From Tahibacter amnicola (GTDB lineage: Bacteria > Pseudomonadota > Gammaproteobacteria > Xanthomonadales > Rhodanobacteraceae): 64,000 bases of DNA. Positions 50,881 through 60,462 of this stretch are shown piece by piece. The notes beneath the pieces were generated by a model. The model saw nothing but the letters and a program-made list of their open reading frames with translations. It searched no databases and was not told the DNA's origin. Each line of letters begins with the position of its first letter. Within the stretch, counting starts at the first letter, position 1. The stretch covers positions 3,001,001 through 3,065,000 of the forward strand of contig NZ_CP104694.1 in the NCBI RefSeq assembly GCF_025398735.1, given 5' to 3'. The translations under genes and the position numbers were made by a program.

Positions 50881-50993
50881 TCGCGCGGGCCATTGGCGGT
50901 TCTGCCGACCGTGCGACGTATGGGCCCCGATACGGCTATGAAATCGCCCTTTCCAGCGGTTCTGATGCGTGTCCCCTTATTGATGGAGCGCCC

Positions 50994-51614
50994 ATGTTTG
51001 CGATCGAAAACTACGCCAGCTTCGTGATGGCCATCCTTGCGTTCCAGGCTATTCCCGGCCCCGGAACACTGGCCATTCTCAATGCCACTGCACGTGGTGG
51101 TGTACGCGCCGGGATGGGGGCGGTCCTGGGAACACTGTTGGGCGACGCTGTATTCATGCTGGCGGCTGTGGCGGGGCTGGCGGCGGTGATGAGTGCACAT
51201 CCCGTGCTGTTCCAGGCACTGCAATGGTTTGGCGCCGCGTATTTGTGCTGGATGGGGTTTCAGTTGCTGCGGGCGACGGTGAGCGACGAGGTGACGCCGG
51301 CGGCGTCGACGGCTTCGGCAGCGGTGTACCTTCGACGCGCCCTGGCAGTCAGTTTCACCAATCCGAAGGTGGTGCTCTTCTTCGTCGCGTTCTTTCCCTT
51401 GTTCCTCCGACCCGACTCCTCGCGCATGACGCTGGTGGCGATGATGCTGCACGTGACGGTGCTGAGCTTTCTCTACCAGGCGCTGCTGGTCCTGGTCGGA
51501 AACGCCATGGCCCTGCGCCTGCGCGGATTGCCGTTGGCGCGTACCGTGGCAACGCGCCTGGCCGGCGTTTCGCTGATCGGATTCGGTGTGAAACTGGCCG
51601 CCAACCAGCGCTGA
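50994..51614 (+). CDS. LysE-family amino-acid exporter
   Basis: 206 residues with six hydrophobic segments and the family N-terminus 'AIPGPGTLAILNATARGG', followed by 'GAVLGTLLGDAVFMLAAVAG', 'FGAAYLCWMGFQLLRA' and 'SFTNPKVVLFFVAFFPLF'. LysE/RhtB proteins export amino acids or related metabolites using the proton gradient; the substrate cannot be told from sequence. Length is normal. It is convergent with the Cys-rich HEGWH gene, with a shared hairpin between them. Confidence 0.9.
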   Translation: MFAIENYASFVMAILAFQAIPGPGTLAILNATARGGVRAGMGAVLGTLLGDAVFMLAAVAGLAAVMSAHPVLFQALQWFGAAYLCWMGFQLLRATVSDEVTPAASTASAAVYLRRALAVSFTNPKVVLFFVAFFPLFLRPDSSRMTLVAMMLHVTVLSFLYQALLVLVGNAMALRLRGLPLARTVATRLAGVSLIGFGVKLAANQR

Positions 51615-51638
51615 TGCGTTTCGCCCTTGCCTGAAAGC

Positions 51639-51664
51639 GTCCGACCCGGACTGCCGGGCCGGAC
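51639..51664. terminator. Shared hairpin between convergent genes
   Basis: GTCCG-A-CCCGG, loop ACTG, CCGGG-C-CGGAC: an 11-bp stem with one mismatch. It sits between the lysE-type stop (51614) and the stop of the minus-strand gene (51679) and could serve both directions. Confidence 0.55.
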
Positions 51665-51678
51665 GGGCTACACCCTGG

Positions 51679-52542
51679 CTACCAGGGGCGCGGATTGCCG
51701 CATTGGTAGCCAGGTCCATTGATGAAGCGCGAAACGGCGCGGGCATTGGCATCGGACCGCGCCGCCGTGCGCACACTGGCCGGCACCCAGGACTTGGGAT
51801 AGTCGGCAACGTCACACAGGAATTCCACCTGTACCTGGTTGGGCGAGTGGAACCGGTTTGCGGTTCCGTCCGTCTGGTACATCGCGCCGAAGGCGTAGGC
51901 ACCGACACCGTGGAAGTAGAAGTAGTCGCAGGCGTCCGTAGCAGTGCAGGTACCCGGGTTTCCGCAGCGATGGCCGCCGCAGGAACCGTTGTTCCAGTTG
52001 TATTTGCTCAGCCACGCATGCCATCCCTCGTGCATGAAGTCCCCGGCGCGGGAGGCCGGATTGCCGCGCGTCGACGTGGCGTTGTAGAGCGAGCACATGG
52101 TCTGGACTTCATCCGGTCCGAAGATGTGTGGCACAAAGGCGCCAAAGCAGCAGGTGTCGTCGCTGGCGGTGTGGTAGAGGCTGTCGTGGAAGTTGCTGCT
52201 GGCCGCCTCCGCGGTGGCGCGGTAGTCGGCAGTGCCGTGCCAGGAATAGGTACCGTTGTCGGCCAGGCCGTAGGTCACCAGGTACGATGCATTCCAGTGC
52301 TTGGGGTATTCCAGATTGACGTTGCAGGCATCGTTCCAGCCGCGATTGCCCCAATCCGAACTGCGCATGTCATAAGCCTGGTATTGCCACAGGTAGAAGT
52401 CGGTCCAGCAGCCGTGCAGGTTCCACAAGTCCCGGTCTGCCGTACTGGCGCTGGACTGGTTGCAAACGGCGGCGGCCTGCGGGGAAAGCGTCCATGCGCC
52501 CAGCGACAGGCACGCCGTCAGGAAAGTGCGTAGAAGTCTCAT
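51679..52542 (-). CDS. Secreted Cys-rich protein with an HEGWH motif
   Basis: 287 residues with a signal peptide (MRLLRTFLTACLSLGAWTLS, cleavage near QAAA). The mature part has about a dozen Cys, many Trp/Tyr/His residues and a single HExxH motif in 'DFMHEGWHAWLSKYNW' (~170), the zinc-binding signature of many metallopeptidases. Downstream acidic and His residues ('DYFYFHGVGAYAFG') could supply further ligands. I do not recognise the family. A secreted zinc peptidase stabilised by disulfides is plausible but unproven; HExxH also occurs by chance. It is followed on the same strand by no close partner, and the HEAT-like gene lies 21 bp upstream, so the two may form an operon. Confidence 0.7.
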   Translation of the reverse strand: MRLLRTFLTACLSLGAWTLSPQAAAVCNQSSASTADRDLWNLHGCWTDFYLWQYQAYDMRSSDWGNRGWNDACNVNLEYPKHWNASYLVTYGLADNGTYSWHGTADYRATAEAASSNFHDSLYHTASDDTCCFGAFVPHIFGPDEVQTMCSLYNATSTRGNPASRAGDFMHEGWHAWLSKYNWNNGSCGGHRCGNPGTCTATDACDYFYFHGVGAYAFGAMYQTDGTANRFHSPNQVQVEFLCDVADYPKSWVPASVRTAARSDANARAVSRFINGPGYQCGNPRPW

Positions 52543-52563
52543 GGCGGATCTCCGAAGCGGTGC

Positions 52564-53406
52564 TCAATGGGCGGGCGGCGTGGCGGATGGGCCGTGCGCG
52601 TGGTCATCCAGCGGCTTCGTGCCGCGCGTCGGAGCTTCGGGCCGGACTTCCGGATGTGCCTTCAGATACGCCTCCAGTCGAGCATTGAAGGCGGCGGGCT
52701 CTTCGCCGGCGACGCGCGTGACGCGATCGAGAAAGATCTGTTCATCCGGCTTGACCACCTTGAGCAGGCGCTGCCTGGCTTCGCGGGAGTGCTTGTGGTT
52801 CCAGAGAAATGCGGCAATCGCCTCGGCACGGACGATCCGCGAGGGATGCTCGCCGGCGATGCGTAGCACTTCGGCGTTCGCCGTTTCGGTCTGCAGGTAG
52901 GCCAGTCCGTCGACCGCCTTGGCCTGTAGGGTTTCCAGTGCGACCGACTCCTGGATCTCACCGTCGATCCGGGTGCCGCGCTGGGGCAAGGGGCGCGCAA
53001 TCCATTCGTTGAAGCAGGCCTGTGACGCTTCTGTTCGCAGTTCCCCCAGTACGGCAAGCGCGACCAGCGCGCGGCCGTGATCCACGTCGCCGGAAAGGCG
53101 CGATTCACTGCAGATTTCGGCGGCGACGCGCTCGGCATCGGCCCGGGCGCTGGCAATGGCCGAGCGCACGCTTTCGGCTTCGTCCATAGTGGATGAGGCG
53201 GCGAAGTCGACGAACGTCTTCGCGGACCCCGCTGCCAACGTCGGCGCGGCGCGTGGCTTTGACGGCACTGGTGCCTGGATCGCGGGGGCTTTTCCGGAGG
53301 GAGGGCTTGCGGGCCGTTCGGTGGCGAAAGCCGTGGCCGTCGCGACCATCAGGCAGACGCCAGCCATCCCGGCGGCGGGCACACGTCGTAGCGAGCGGAT
53401 AGGCAT
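52564..53406 (-). CDS. Exported HEAT-like helical protein
   Basis: 280 residues from ATG 53406, set by AAGGAG six bases upstream; another in-frame ATG at 53421 overlaps that Shine-Dalgarno. Signal peptide 'VPAAGMAGVCLMVATATAFA', then a Pro/Ala-rich linker (~30-60). Helical pairs follow that resemble HEAT repeats ('DHGRALVALAVLGELRTEAS', 'LEAYLKAHPEV'). The C-terminus is charged and Pro/His-rich. Function unknown; such proteins usually scaffold others in the periplasm. It is 21 bp upstream of the HEGWH gene. Confidence 0.65.
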   Translation of the reverse strand: MPIRSLRRVPAAGMAGVCLMVATATAFATERPASPPSGKAPAIQAPVPSKPRAAPTLAAGSAKTFVDFAASSTMDEAESVRSAIASARADAERVAAEICSESRLSGDVDHGRALVALAVLGELRTEASQACFNEWIARPLPQRGTRIDGEIQESVALETLQAKAVDGLAYLQTETANAEVLRIAGEHPSRIVRAEAIAAFLWNHKHSREARQRLLKVVKPDEQIFLDRVTRVAGEEPAAFNARLEAYLKAHPEVRPEAPTRGTKPLDDHAHGPSATPPAH

Positions 53407-53810
53407 TGAAAACTCCTTCATGACGTCGTATCGGGCGCGCCATTGCGCCAGGAAGGCCGCTTCCGCTGTGATGCCGGAACGGGCGCGTTCAGGGCGCGGC
53501 CCGCAGGACGTGACTTCCCCGGATCCCGACGAAAGATCCGTGGGGGGCAGTGATACCGGCAACAGGTATTGATGTATACCTGTGTATTATGACAGCGGCC
53601 GGATTGACCCGGTTGGCATGGGTCAGGATTCCCGCACGCCGCCACGGGGATCCACGTCCGCTACCAGGGAGTGCGCTGCTGTCACCGTGATAGCGCACAC
53701 AAGTACGACCAATGACTGAAATGCCCCGCGCGTGGTCGACGCTATAATCGGTGAGCCACTGCACGATCACACCGCGCAGTGCGCAATTGGCGAGTCACCA
53801 AGGAGTACCC
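53407..53810. other. Divergent intergenic region
   Basis: 404 bp between the HEAT-like gene (minus) and the GFA gene (plus). It contains an inverted repeat at 53563-53582 and a TATAAT at 53743-53748 that could be the -10 of the GFA gene, although no good -35 is seen. Confidence 0.4.
53563..53582. promoter_or_regulatory. Candidate operator, inverted repeat
   Basis: CAGGTAT-N6-ATACCTG, two perfect 7-bp arms in a locally AT-richer stretch between divergent genes. The size and symmetry suit a dimeric repressor, but no regulator gene is adjacent. Confidence 0.35.
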
Positions 53811-54209
53811 ATGCATACCGGTAGTTGTCTGTGCGGTGAGATCAGGTACGAAATCCGGGGCGACCTGGGCCCCGCCTTTTTCTGCCACTGCTCCCGATGC
53901 CGCAAGGCCAGCGGTTCGGCGTTCGCATCGAACGTGGTTGTCGCCGAGACGGATTTTGCGATCACCCGGGGTGAGCACCTGCTGGGCACGTTCCGCTCAT
54001 CGGAAGAGACCGTACGCTGCTTCTGTACGCGGTGCGGATCACCCATCATGAGCCGACGCGGGAACCTCGGCCAGGTCCGGGTTCGGATGGGAACCCTGGA
54101 TTCCACCGTGACAAAGGGCCCGGGCGCTCACATCTTCGTCGCCTCGAAGGCGCCGTGGTACGAAATCCACGATGCCGTGCCGGCGTTTGACGAGCGGCCA
54201 ACGGTCTAG
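53811..54209 (+). CDS. GFA (CENP-V) family zinc-binding protein
   Basis: 132 residues, start set by AAGGAG before ATG 53811. The eight-Cys zinc pattern is visible: 'GSCLCGEIRYEI' (Cys6, Cys8), 'CHCSRCRK' (Cys25, 27, 30) and 'CFCTRCGSPI' (~70-75). GFA-like proteins are related to glutathione-dependent formaldehyde-activating enzyme, but most small members have no proven activity. Full length for the family; cytoplasmic. Confidence 0.9.
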   Translation: MHTGSCLCGEIRYEIRGDLGPAFFCHCSRCRKASGSAFASNVVVAETDFAITRGEHLLGTFRSSEETVRCFCTRCGSPIMSRRGNLGQVRVRMGTLDSTVTKGPGAHIFVASKAPWYEIHDAVPAFDERPTV

Positions 54210-54635
54210 TCCTGGACCGCACTCAGCGCGATCGGCGGTATTTGCGACGGTCGCGCTCCTCTTTTCGTCGGCAGGCATCAAGGCCGGGTTTTCCATTTGC
54301 TCCGCCGGATTACCTGACGTGCTCATCCGTCACCAGTATGTCTGTGCACGATTCGTCCATTTTCCCGTCGTTTTCAGGCGACGCCGAACGGTCGGCGTGA
54401 TATGCCTTCATGGCATGACGTGATTCGGTAATAGCGTTCACATTAAAAGATATCGAATTACTATTTTTGCGTTGTTTTCCCCTCCGTCGCACTTGACAAT
54501 CGTTGGGCGGCAGTAACCGGTTCCCGCTCAGCTCCCTTGTCTCGACTGCTCGCTGTTGAGAACGGGCGGCGCCCGGAAGCCGGCGGTTTTCTTGCCGCCA
54601 TTCCGTTCACGATGTCTCTTTGGAGGGAGGAGTTC
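54210..54635. other. Intergenic region upstream of the M28 peptidase
   Basis: 426 bp, locally AT-rich around 54420-54475. A TTGACA at 54493-54498 could be a -35 element for the downstream gene, but the matching -10 is poor. No gene is supported. Confidence 0.4.
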
Positions 54636-56837
54636 ATGAACTGCCTGTCCACGCGGTTTGCCCGCAGCTGCCTGAATCAGTTGCGCGGCATGATCTATCT
54701 GATTTTCCTTGCCGGCAGTTCCGCGGCAATGGCGCAATCCCATCACCAGCCGGCGATTGATACGGAGCAGGATCCTTTTGCGCCGGTATTCATCGTCACC
54801 TCGAAGAATACCTTCGAAGAAATCCGCAAGTTCGCCCGCGACGGCGTCGAGCGACGTGACAGCCTGGGAACACCGCTCGTCGTCGCTCAGGTCCAGGCTT
54901 ACCAGCTGTCTGACATCAGTCATCGCATCCACGAGCGTGAGCTGCGCTGCGGTGGCTTCTTTGCCTTTGCCAGCCGCGCGGAGGCGGATGCCTTCATCCG
55001 CGCAGACCGCGCCGCTGACAGCGTGTCGCGTGCCGTTCTGGTGGACTACACCATCGACAACTCGGCCACCGTCAATCCGTGGCTGCCCGCCGTCACCGAA
55101 AGTCGCATCCGCGACACGCTCACCTCACTGACCTCGTACCGGAACCGCTACTACAACTCCACCTACGGAAGGACGTCGGCGGAATGGATTCGCACGACTT
55201 GGGCCAACCTCGCCGCAGGTCGCACCGACGTGACGGCGGAACTGTTCACCGCGTGCAGCAACTGCTCGACCCAGCCATCGGTGATCTTGACCATCCAGGG
55301 CACGGACCTGGCGTCGGAAGTCATCGTGCTCGGTGCTCACCTGGATTCGATCAACGGCTCCGCGGGCGGCAGTTCGGAGCAGCTCGCGCCGGGTGCCGAC
55401 GACGACGGCTCCGGTATCGCCACGCTGACCGAGGTGATACGGATATCGCTGGCGAGTGGATGGAAACCCAAGCGCACCGTGAAATTCATGGGCTACGCGG
55501 CGGAAGAGGTGGGATTGCGCGGATCCAATGCCATCGCCCAGTCCTTCAAGAATTCCGGCATCAACGTGGTGGGCGTGATGCAGTTCGACATGACCAACTA
55601 CAAGAGCGGAAACGTCGAGGACATGCAGCTGATCACCGACTACTCCAATGCCGCGCTCAAGACGTTCGTGACGAACCTGTTTGATCACTACCTTGCACCG
55701 ATGGGGCTGACCCGCAGTACGTACACCTGTGGCTACGGTTGCTCCGATCACGCTTCCTGGACCAGCGCGGGTTTCCCGGCCGCCATGATGTTCGAAGCCG
55801 GCGACAGTGGCGGTGGTTACTTCCCCTACATCCACACAGCCAATGACACGCTGGCGAACATGGGCAATTCCGCCCAGAACAGCGTGAAATTTGCCCAGCT
55901 GGGCCTGGCCTTCCTGGGTGAGCTGGGCAAGACCAAGAGCACTACGCCGGGTAACCAGCCGCCTGTGGCGAACTTCAGTTTCAGCTTCAGCGGACTTTCC
56001 GGCACCTTTACCGACAGTTCGACCGATAGTGACGGGACGATCGCATCCCGCAGCTGGGCCTTCGGCGATGGCACGACCTCAACCGCCACCCATCCGTCAA
56101 AGACCTACGCCTCTGCAGGCACCTACAGCGTCACGCTCACCGTGACCGATAACCAGGGCGCCACCCACAGCAAGACGCAGTCCGTGACGGTGACCGATTC
56201 GAGCGGAAACGTGTTGAGCAATGGCGTCCCGAAAACAGGCATCAGCGGCGCCGTGAACGCGACGCAGGTCTTCACCCTGGTTGTTCCGGCAGGGGCGACG
56301 AACCTGCGGTTCGTGACCAGCGGCGGCACTGGTGACGCCGACCTGTACGTGAAGTTTGGAAGCGCGCCGACGACCTCGTCCTACGATTGCAAGTCGACGG
56401 GCAGTGCCAACGCCGAAACCTGCGCTATCAGTTCGGCGCAGGCGGGTACCTACTACGTGATGGTCCATGCCTACTCGGCGTTTTCGGGTATGAGCCTCAC
56501 CGGCAGCTATTCCACCGGAGGCGGCAACGTGCTGCAGAACGGCGTGCCGGTCAGTGGCTTGACAGCGACGAGCGGCAATTCACTGTCGTACACCCTGGTG
56601 GTGCCGGCGGGTGCCACGAACCTGCGGTTCACGACATCCGGCGGCACGGGCGATGCCGACCTCTACGTCCGGTTTGGTTCGCCGCCGACGACGTCGACCT
56701 ATACATGTCGCTCGTGGGCGTCCGGCAACACGGAGACCTGTGCGATTGCGAACGCGCAGGCAGGCACCTATCACGTCATGGTGCGTGCCTACGCGACGTT
56801 CTCAGGCGCGACGTTGACGGGTAGCTTCACGCCTTAG
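54636..56837 (+). CDS. Secreted M28 leucine aminopeptidase with PKD and two PPC domains
   Basis: 733 residues; ATG 54636 is preceded by a strong GGAGGGAGGAG. Signal peptide ending near SSAAMAQS. An N-terminal pro-region leads to the M28 catalytic domain (~200-430), which has zinc ligands and catalytic acids in 'VLGAHLDSING', 'PGADDDGSG', 'GYAAEEVGLRGS', 'VMQFDMTNY' and 'HTANDTL', plus 'GCSDHASW'. This is the pattern of Vibrio-type secreted aminopeptidases. A PKD domain (~443-519) and two PPC domains (~527-625, ~631-733) follow. PPC domains are often removed from secreted proteases during maturation. It degrades extracellular peptides. Confidence 0.93.
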   Translation: MNCLSTRFARSCLNQLRGMIYLIFLAGSSAAMAQSHHQPAIDTEQDPFAPVFIVTSKNTFEEIRKFARDGVERRDSLGTPLVVAQVQAYQLSDISHRIHERELRCGGFFAFASRAEADAFIRADRAADSVSRAVLVDYTIDNSATVNPWLPAVTESRIRDTLTSLTSYRNRYYNSTYGRTSAEWIRTTWANLAAGRTDVTAELFTACSNCSTQPSVILTIQGTDLASEVIVLGAHLDSINGSAGGSSEQLAPGADDDGSGIATLTEVIRISLASGWKPKRTVKFMGYAAEEVGLRGSNAIAQSFKNSGINVVGVMQFDMTNYKSGNVEDMQLITDYSNAALKTFVTNLFDHYLAPMGLTRSTYTCGYGCSDHASWTSAGFPAAMMFEAGDSGGGYFPYIHTANDTLANMGNSAQNSVKFAQLGLAFLGELGKTKSTTPGNQPPVANFSFSFSGLSGTFTDSSTDSDGTIASRSWAFGDGTTSTATHPSKTYASAGTYSVTLTVTDNQGATHSKTQSVTVTDSSGNVLSNGVPKTGISGAVNATQVFTLVVPAGATNLRFVTSGGTGDADLYVKFGSAPTTSSYDCKSTGSANAETCAISSAQAGTYYVMVHAYSAFSGMSLTGSYSTGGGNVLQNGVPVSGLTATSGNSLSYTLVVPAGATNLRFTTSGGTGDADLYVRFGSPPTTSTYTCRSWASGNTETCAIANAQAGTYHVMVRAYATFSGATLTGSFTP

Positions 56838-56853
56838 TCCAGAGACTCCACGG

Positions 56854-57621
56854 ATGACCGTTGCCCAGGGAAGGGCTGGGCTGCCGCCAGCGGATTTCGT
56901 AGCCTATGTGCACCTTCCGCACGATCTGGCTGCCATGGAATTCCACCATCTCGACGAGCTCCTTCGCAGCAGTGCGGCCGATTTTCGGCTGGCGACGGAA
57001 GAGAAAGTGCAGTTACGGGCGATTGGCGCGCAGTCTGACAGTGAGCAGATCCGGCGTTTGCGCAATGCGGCGTTCGCCATCGCCCGGGAACAGATCACCG
57101 GGCAGCCGGCGCAGAGCATGGCGGTACTGGGCTGGCTGGAGCAGGTGGTGAAGACCCTGGATGTCTCCGCGGGTATCGCCGCGGCCTCGCACAGTGCGTA
57201 TTTCACGCCGGGCGATGCGTGCCTGCGCAAGTTGCGCGAACTATGTGGCCGCGCGAAAAACCAGATCGACATCTGCGTCTTCACGCTGGCGGACGATCGG
57301 CTGAGCGACGAAGTGTTGGCAGCGCACCGGCGTGGCGTGGCGGTGCGCATCATCACCGACAACGACAAGCGGCTGGATCACGGCAGCGACATTGAGCGGC
57401 TGTCCCAGGCAGGGATCGCTGTTCGCGTGGATCGCGGGTCAGCCCATATGCACCACAAGTTTGCGCTGTTTGACACGCGCTGGCTGGCCAATGGCAGTTT
57501 CAACTGGACGCGCAGCGCCAGCTTCAGCAATGACGAGAACCTGGTTGTCAGCGACGACGGCTACCTGGTGCGTTGTTTCGGCGGACAGTTTGAACAATTG
57601 TGGCAGAAATACGAGCCGTAG
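56854..57621 (+). CDS. Phospholipase D-like protein with one HKD motif
   Basis: 255 residues, 16 bp after the aminopeptidase gene, possibly co-transcribed. The N-terminal ~110 residues are helical and unassigned. The PLD domain (~125-255) carries one HKD motif in 'HMHHKFALFDTRWLANGSFN' preceded by 'QIDICVFTLADDRLSDEVLA'. Single-HKD proteins of this kind (Nuc endonuclease, mitochondrial cardiolipin hydrolase) act as dimers on phosphodiester bonds in nucleic acids or phospholipids. No signal peptide is evident, so a cytoplasmic nuclease or lipase role is likely. Confidence 0.85.
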   Translation: MTVAQGRAGLPPADFVAYVHLPHDLAAMEFHHLDELLRSSAADFRLATEEKVQLRAIGAQSDSEQIRRLRNAAFAIAREQITGQPAQSMAVLGWLEQVVKTLDVSAGIAAASHSAYFTPGDACLRKLRELCGRAKNQIDICVFTLADDRLSDEVLAAHRRGVAVRIITDNDKRLDHGSDIERLSQAGIAVRVDRGSAHMHHKFALFDTRWLANGSFNWTRSASFSNDENLVVSDDGYLVRCFGGQFEQLWQKYEP

Positions 57622-57699
57622 GCGCCTCGCGTCCTTGCAGCAGGCGCCCGGAGGCACCGGGTGCGGTTCCCGACACGAATGTTTGCCGTTGCCCCAGTA

Positions 57700-60462
57700 T
57701 CACCGCAGGCGTTGGGTGTCCGGCGCTGCCGTTCCCGGAGACAGGGTTTTGAGCAGTCCCTCGACCATTTGCGCGATGTATTGCGGCAGTCGCCGATCCG
57801 CCGACAGGTTGTTCGCTTCGTTGACGTAGGTGCGCGCGCGGTCCGGCGCGGACGCCGCGAGCGCCAGCTCGGCCAACGTGACATAGGTGTAGGCGCGTTC
57901 GGCCACGATGCGTTGCGGTAACTGCGCGGCGTCGGCGGCGAGTGCGGTTTCGGCGGCCAGGGCCTCGTCCTTGCGTCCCAGCTGGAGCATGGCGCGCAAG
58001 CGGATCGCACGCCGGTGCACCAGCGTCGGCGATTTTGGCTTGGCCTGGGGGCTTTCAGTTGCCTGCGCCAGTTCCACCAGCTCCAGCGCCGCTTTCGGTT
58101 GGCGCGCCTCCATCATGGCCAGGGCCAGCCAGGTGTAGACGCGGGCGAAACGCGCCGGATGGTTGGTGCCGGATTTCTGCAGGCTCTCCGCACGTGCGCG
58201 CGTGGCGCTTACCTCGGCGACGGCTTCCGCGCGGCGATCCGACTCGGCCAGCGCACGGGCGATCTGCGCGCTGATCAGAAGCGCGCTGATCGGGTCTTCG
58301 GTGCACAGTTCGCGCGCCTCGCGCATGAGCGCCAACGCCTTGGTGTATTGCCCCAGGTCGCGCTCAAGCGTGGCGACATTGAGGGTGGGAATCGCCAGTG
58401 CCGTCGTCGTGCCGGGCGTGGCACGGCGGATGGTCAACGCTTCGTGCAGCAACGGTGCCGCTTCGACCAGGTAACCGATGCGGACCAGATAATTGCCCAG
58501 GTAGGTCAGCGGCACCGATATGAAATTGCTGCCCGCCGGATACCCTTCGCGTGCGATGGCCAGTCCACGACGGAAATTGGCTTCGGCCCGGTCCCAGTCG
58601 CCAAGGTCTTCCGCGGTGTCTCCCAGCAGCAGGAAGACGGCGTAATCCTCGGGGCGTGGTGTTTCCAGCAATGCCAGCGAGGTGGCGAGCCGTTCGGCAG
58701 CCTCGTTGAGTTTTCCGGTGGCCAGCAGTGTGCGCGCCTGGTGCTGCAGCACGTTCATACGTCGCCGTGGCGCCACCGGCACGATCGAGGACTCGATCGC
58801 TTCGGCCTTCGCCTGGTCGGCGACGGCCTTGTCCAATTGGCCGAGAAATTCATAGTTGGTCGCGCGAAACAGATAGGCGTCCACCAGCTTCTCGCTCCAC
58901 TCGGGTTGGTCGGTGAGCAACGCGATCGCCTGGTCCAGCCAGTTGAGCGAGTCGGCGCGCCGCATTTCCGACATCGCGAGGAGGCCCGACTCCAGCGCGA
59001 TACGCCCCTGCAGGCCGGCATGGGCCTGACTGCTGCGCGCCTGTGCCAGTGCGTCGTCGAGCTGCCGTCGCGCCGATTCGAATTGGCCGAGCCTGGTCTG
59101 GATCGCGCCAATGACCATCAGCAGCTCTGCCTTGAGCAACCCGTCGGCCAGATTGGCGTGGGCATCCTGCGCGCCGCGCGCCAGCACCGCGCGGGTGTCG
59201 ATGAGGTTGCTGTCCTTGGCATCCGGGCTGGCCGCCTCGAACAGGCCGACGAGGAAGCTCTGGACGGTGTGGGCGCGCGCGGACTCTTCGCGAATCCGTG
59301 CGGATTGCCAGGCCACGGCCGCGGTCACCCCGATCAGGGCGAGGAAAGCAGCGCTTGCCGTCAACACGCCCCAGCGATGCCGGGCAACGAAACGGGAGGT
59401 GCGGTACGACCAGGTCGGCCGGCGCGCCAGTACGGGTTCACCGTCGAGCCAGCGACGCAGGTCATCCGAGAACGCCACGACCGTGCGATAGCGTTCCGCT
59501 GGTTCGTCGGCCAGGGCTTTGAGAACCACGGCGTCAAGATCGCGCAGGTGCTTTCCCTGGGGGCGGAGCGCGACGCGTGACGGTGCGCTGACCGGCGGCC
59601 GCGGCGTCGTCCGGCTGGTGCCGGCGTGGGGCGGTTGTCCGGCGAGCAGCCGGTAGAGCAGGGCGCCGAGTCCGTAGACGTCCATGGCGGTGCTGGGCGG
59701 TGCGCCGTCGAGCTGTTCGGGTGATGCGTACTGCGGCGTCAGCACGCGGCACAGCGTCTGGGTGGCCTCCGCATTGCCGTCGGCCAGCCGCGCGATGCCG
59801 AAGTCGAGCAGACGGACATGGCCGTCTGCATCGACCATCACGTTGGAGGGCTTGATATCGCGATGGATCACCAGGTTCTGGTGGGCATGGGCGACTGCCT
59901 CGCACACGTCCAGGAACAGCCGGACGATACGCACTGCGTCGCACCCGCGTTCCTCGCACCAGGCGTCGATGGGTTGTCCGTCAACCAGGGCCATGGCCAG
60001 CCACGGCGTTCCGTCCTCGCCAATGCCGGTGTCAAACAGCTGGGCGATGCCCGGGTGGTTGAGGCGCGCGAGAATGGCCTGTTCGGCGCGGAAGCGTTCA
60101 AGCCCGTTGGCTGCGAGGGCGCCAAGCGTCATCACTTTTACCGCGGCGGCGCGATCGACGCCGTCATGGACCGAGCGTGCGCGATAGACCACCGCCATGC
60201 CGCCGCGGCCCAGCTCCTTTTCCAGGGTCCATATCCCGAGCGTGCGTCCGATCAGGCGTTCGGTGACGGCTGCCACGATGAGGGGATGGTCCAGGGGGCC
60301 ATCCGGTTCGGAATGCGCTTGAAGCATCTGCTCGACACGCTGTCGGACCGCGTCGGGCAACGACAGCGATTCCAGGTGCGTGTTGCGTTGGTCCTGCGGC
60401 AACTCCAACAACTCATCCAGCGCGGCATTTGCTGCACGCCAGACATCCAGCGACGGATGCAT
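57700..60462 (-). CDS. Transmembrane Ser/Thr protein kinase with TPR repeats
   Basis: 920 residues from ATG 60462 (MHPSLDVWRAANAALDELLE). A short N-terminal helical domain is followed by the kinase domain (~78-350): 'LGRGGMAVVYRA', Lys109, 'VIHRDIKPSNVMVD' (HRD ~200) and 'LLDFGIARL' (DFG ~220). A membrane helix ('GVLTASAAFLALIGVTAAVA') then leads into a long TPR-like region (~430-910). Same architecture as the kinase at 35829 but clearly diverged. It is divergent from an ECF sigma gene 224 bp away, unlike the overlapping pair at 38 kb. Confidence 0.9.
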   Translation of the reverse strand: MHPSLDVWRAANAALDELLELPQDQRNTHLESLSLPDAVRQRVEQMLQAHSEPDGPLDHPLIVAAVTERLIGRTLGIWTLEKELGRGGMAVVYRARSVHDGVDRAAAVKVMTLGALAANGLERFRAEQAILARLNHPGIAQLFDTGIGEDGTPWLAMALVDGQPIDAWCEERGCDAVRIVRLFLDVCEAVAHAHQNLVIHRDIKPSNVMVDADGHVRLLDFGIARLADGNAEATQTLCRVLTPQYASPEQLDGAPPSTAMDVYGLGALLYRLLAGQPPHAGTSRTTPRPPVSAPSRVALRPQGKHLRDLDAVVLKALADEPAERYRTVVAFSDDLRRWLDGEPVLARRPTWSYRTSRFVARHRWGVLTASAAFLALIGVTAAVAWQSARIREESARAHTVQSFLVGLFEAASPDAKDSNLIDTRAVLARGAQDAHANLADGLLKAELLMVIGAIQTRLGQFESARRQLDDALAQARSSQAHAGLQGRIALESGLLAMSEMRRADSLNWLDQAIALLTDQPEWSEKLVDAYLFRATNYEFLGQLDKAVADQAKAEAIESSIVPVAPRRRMNVLQHQARTLLATGKLNEAAERLATSLALLETPRPEDYAVFLLLGDTAEDLGDWDRAEANFRRGLAIAREGYPAGSNFISVPLTYLGNYLVRIGYLVEAAPLLHEALTIRRATPGTTTALAIPTLNVATLERDLGQYTKALALMREARELCTEDPISALLISAQIARALAESDRRAEAVAEVSATRARAESLQKSGTNHPARFARVYTWLALAMMEARQPKAALELVELAQATESPQAKPKSPTLVHRRAIRLRAMLQLGRKDEALAAETALAADAAQLPQRIVAERAYTYVTLAELALAASAPDRARTYVNEANNLSADRRLPQYIAQMVEGLLKTLSPGTAAPDTQRLR

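Noticed and set aside
53569-53590. TTGATG / TATTAT as a sigma-70 promoter
   Set aside because: The spacer is only 10 bp, far too short; the symmetry at 53563-53582 explains the sequence better.
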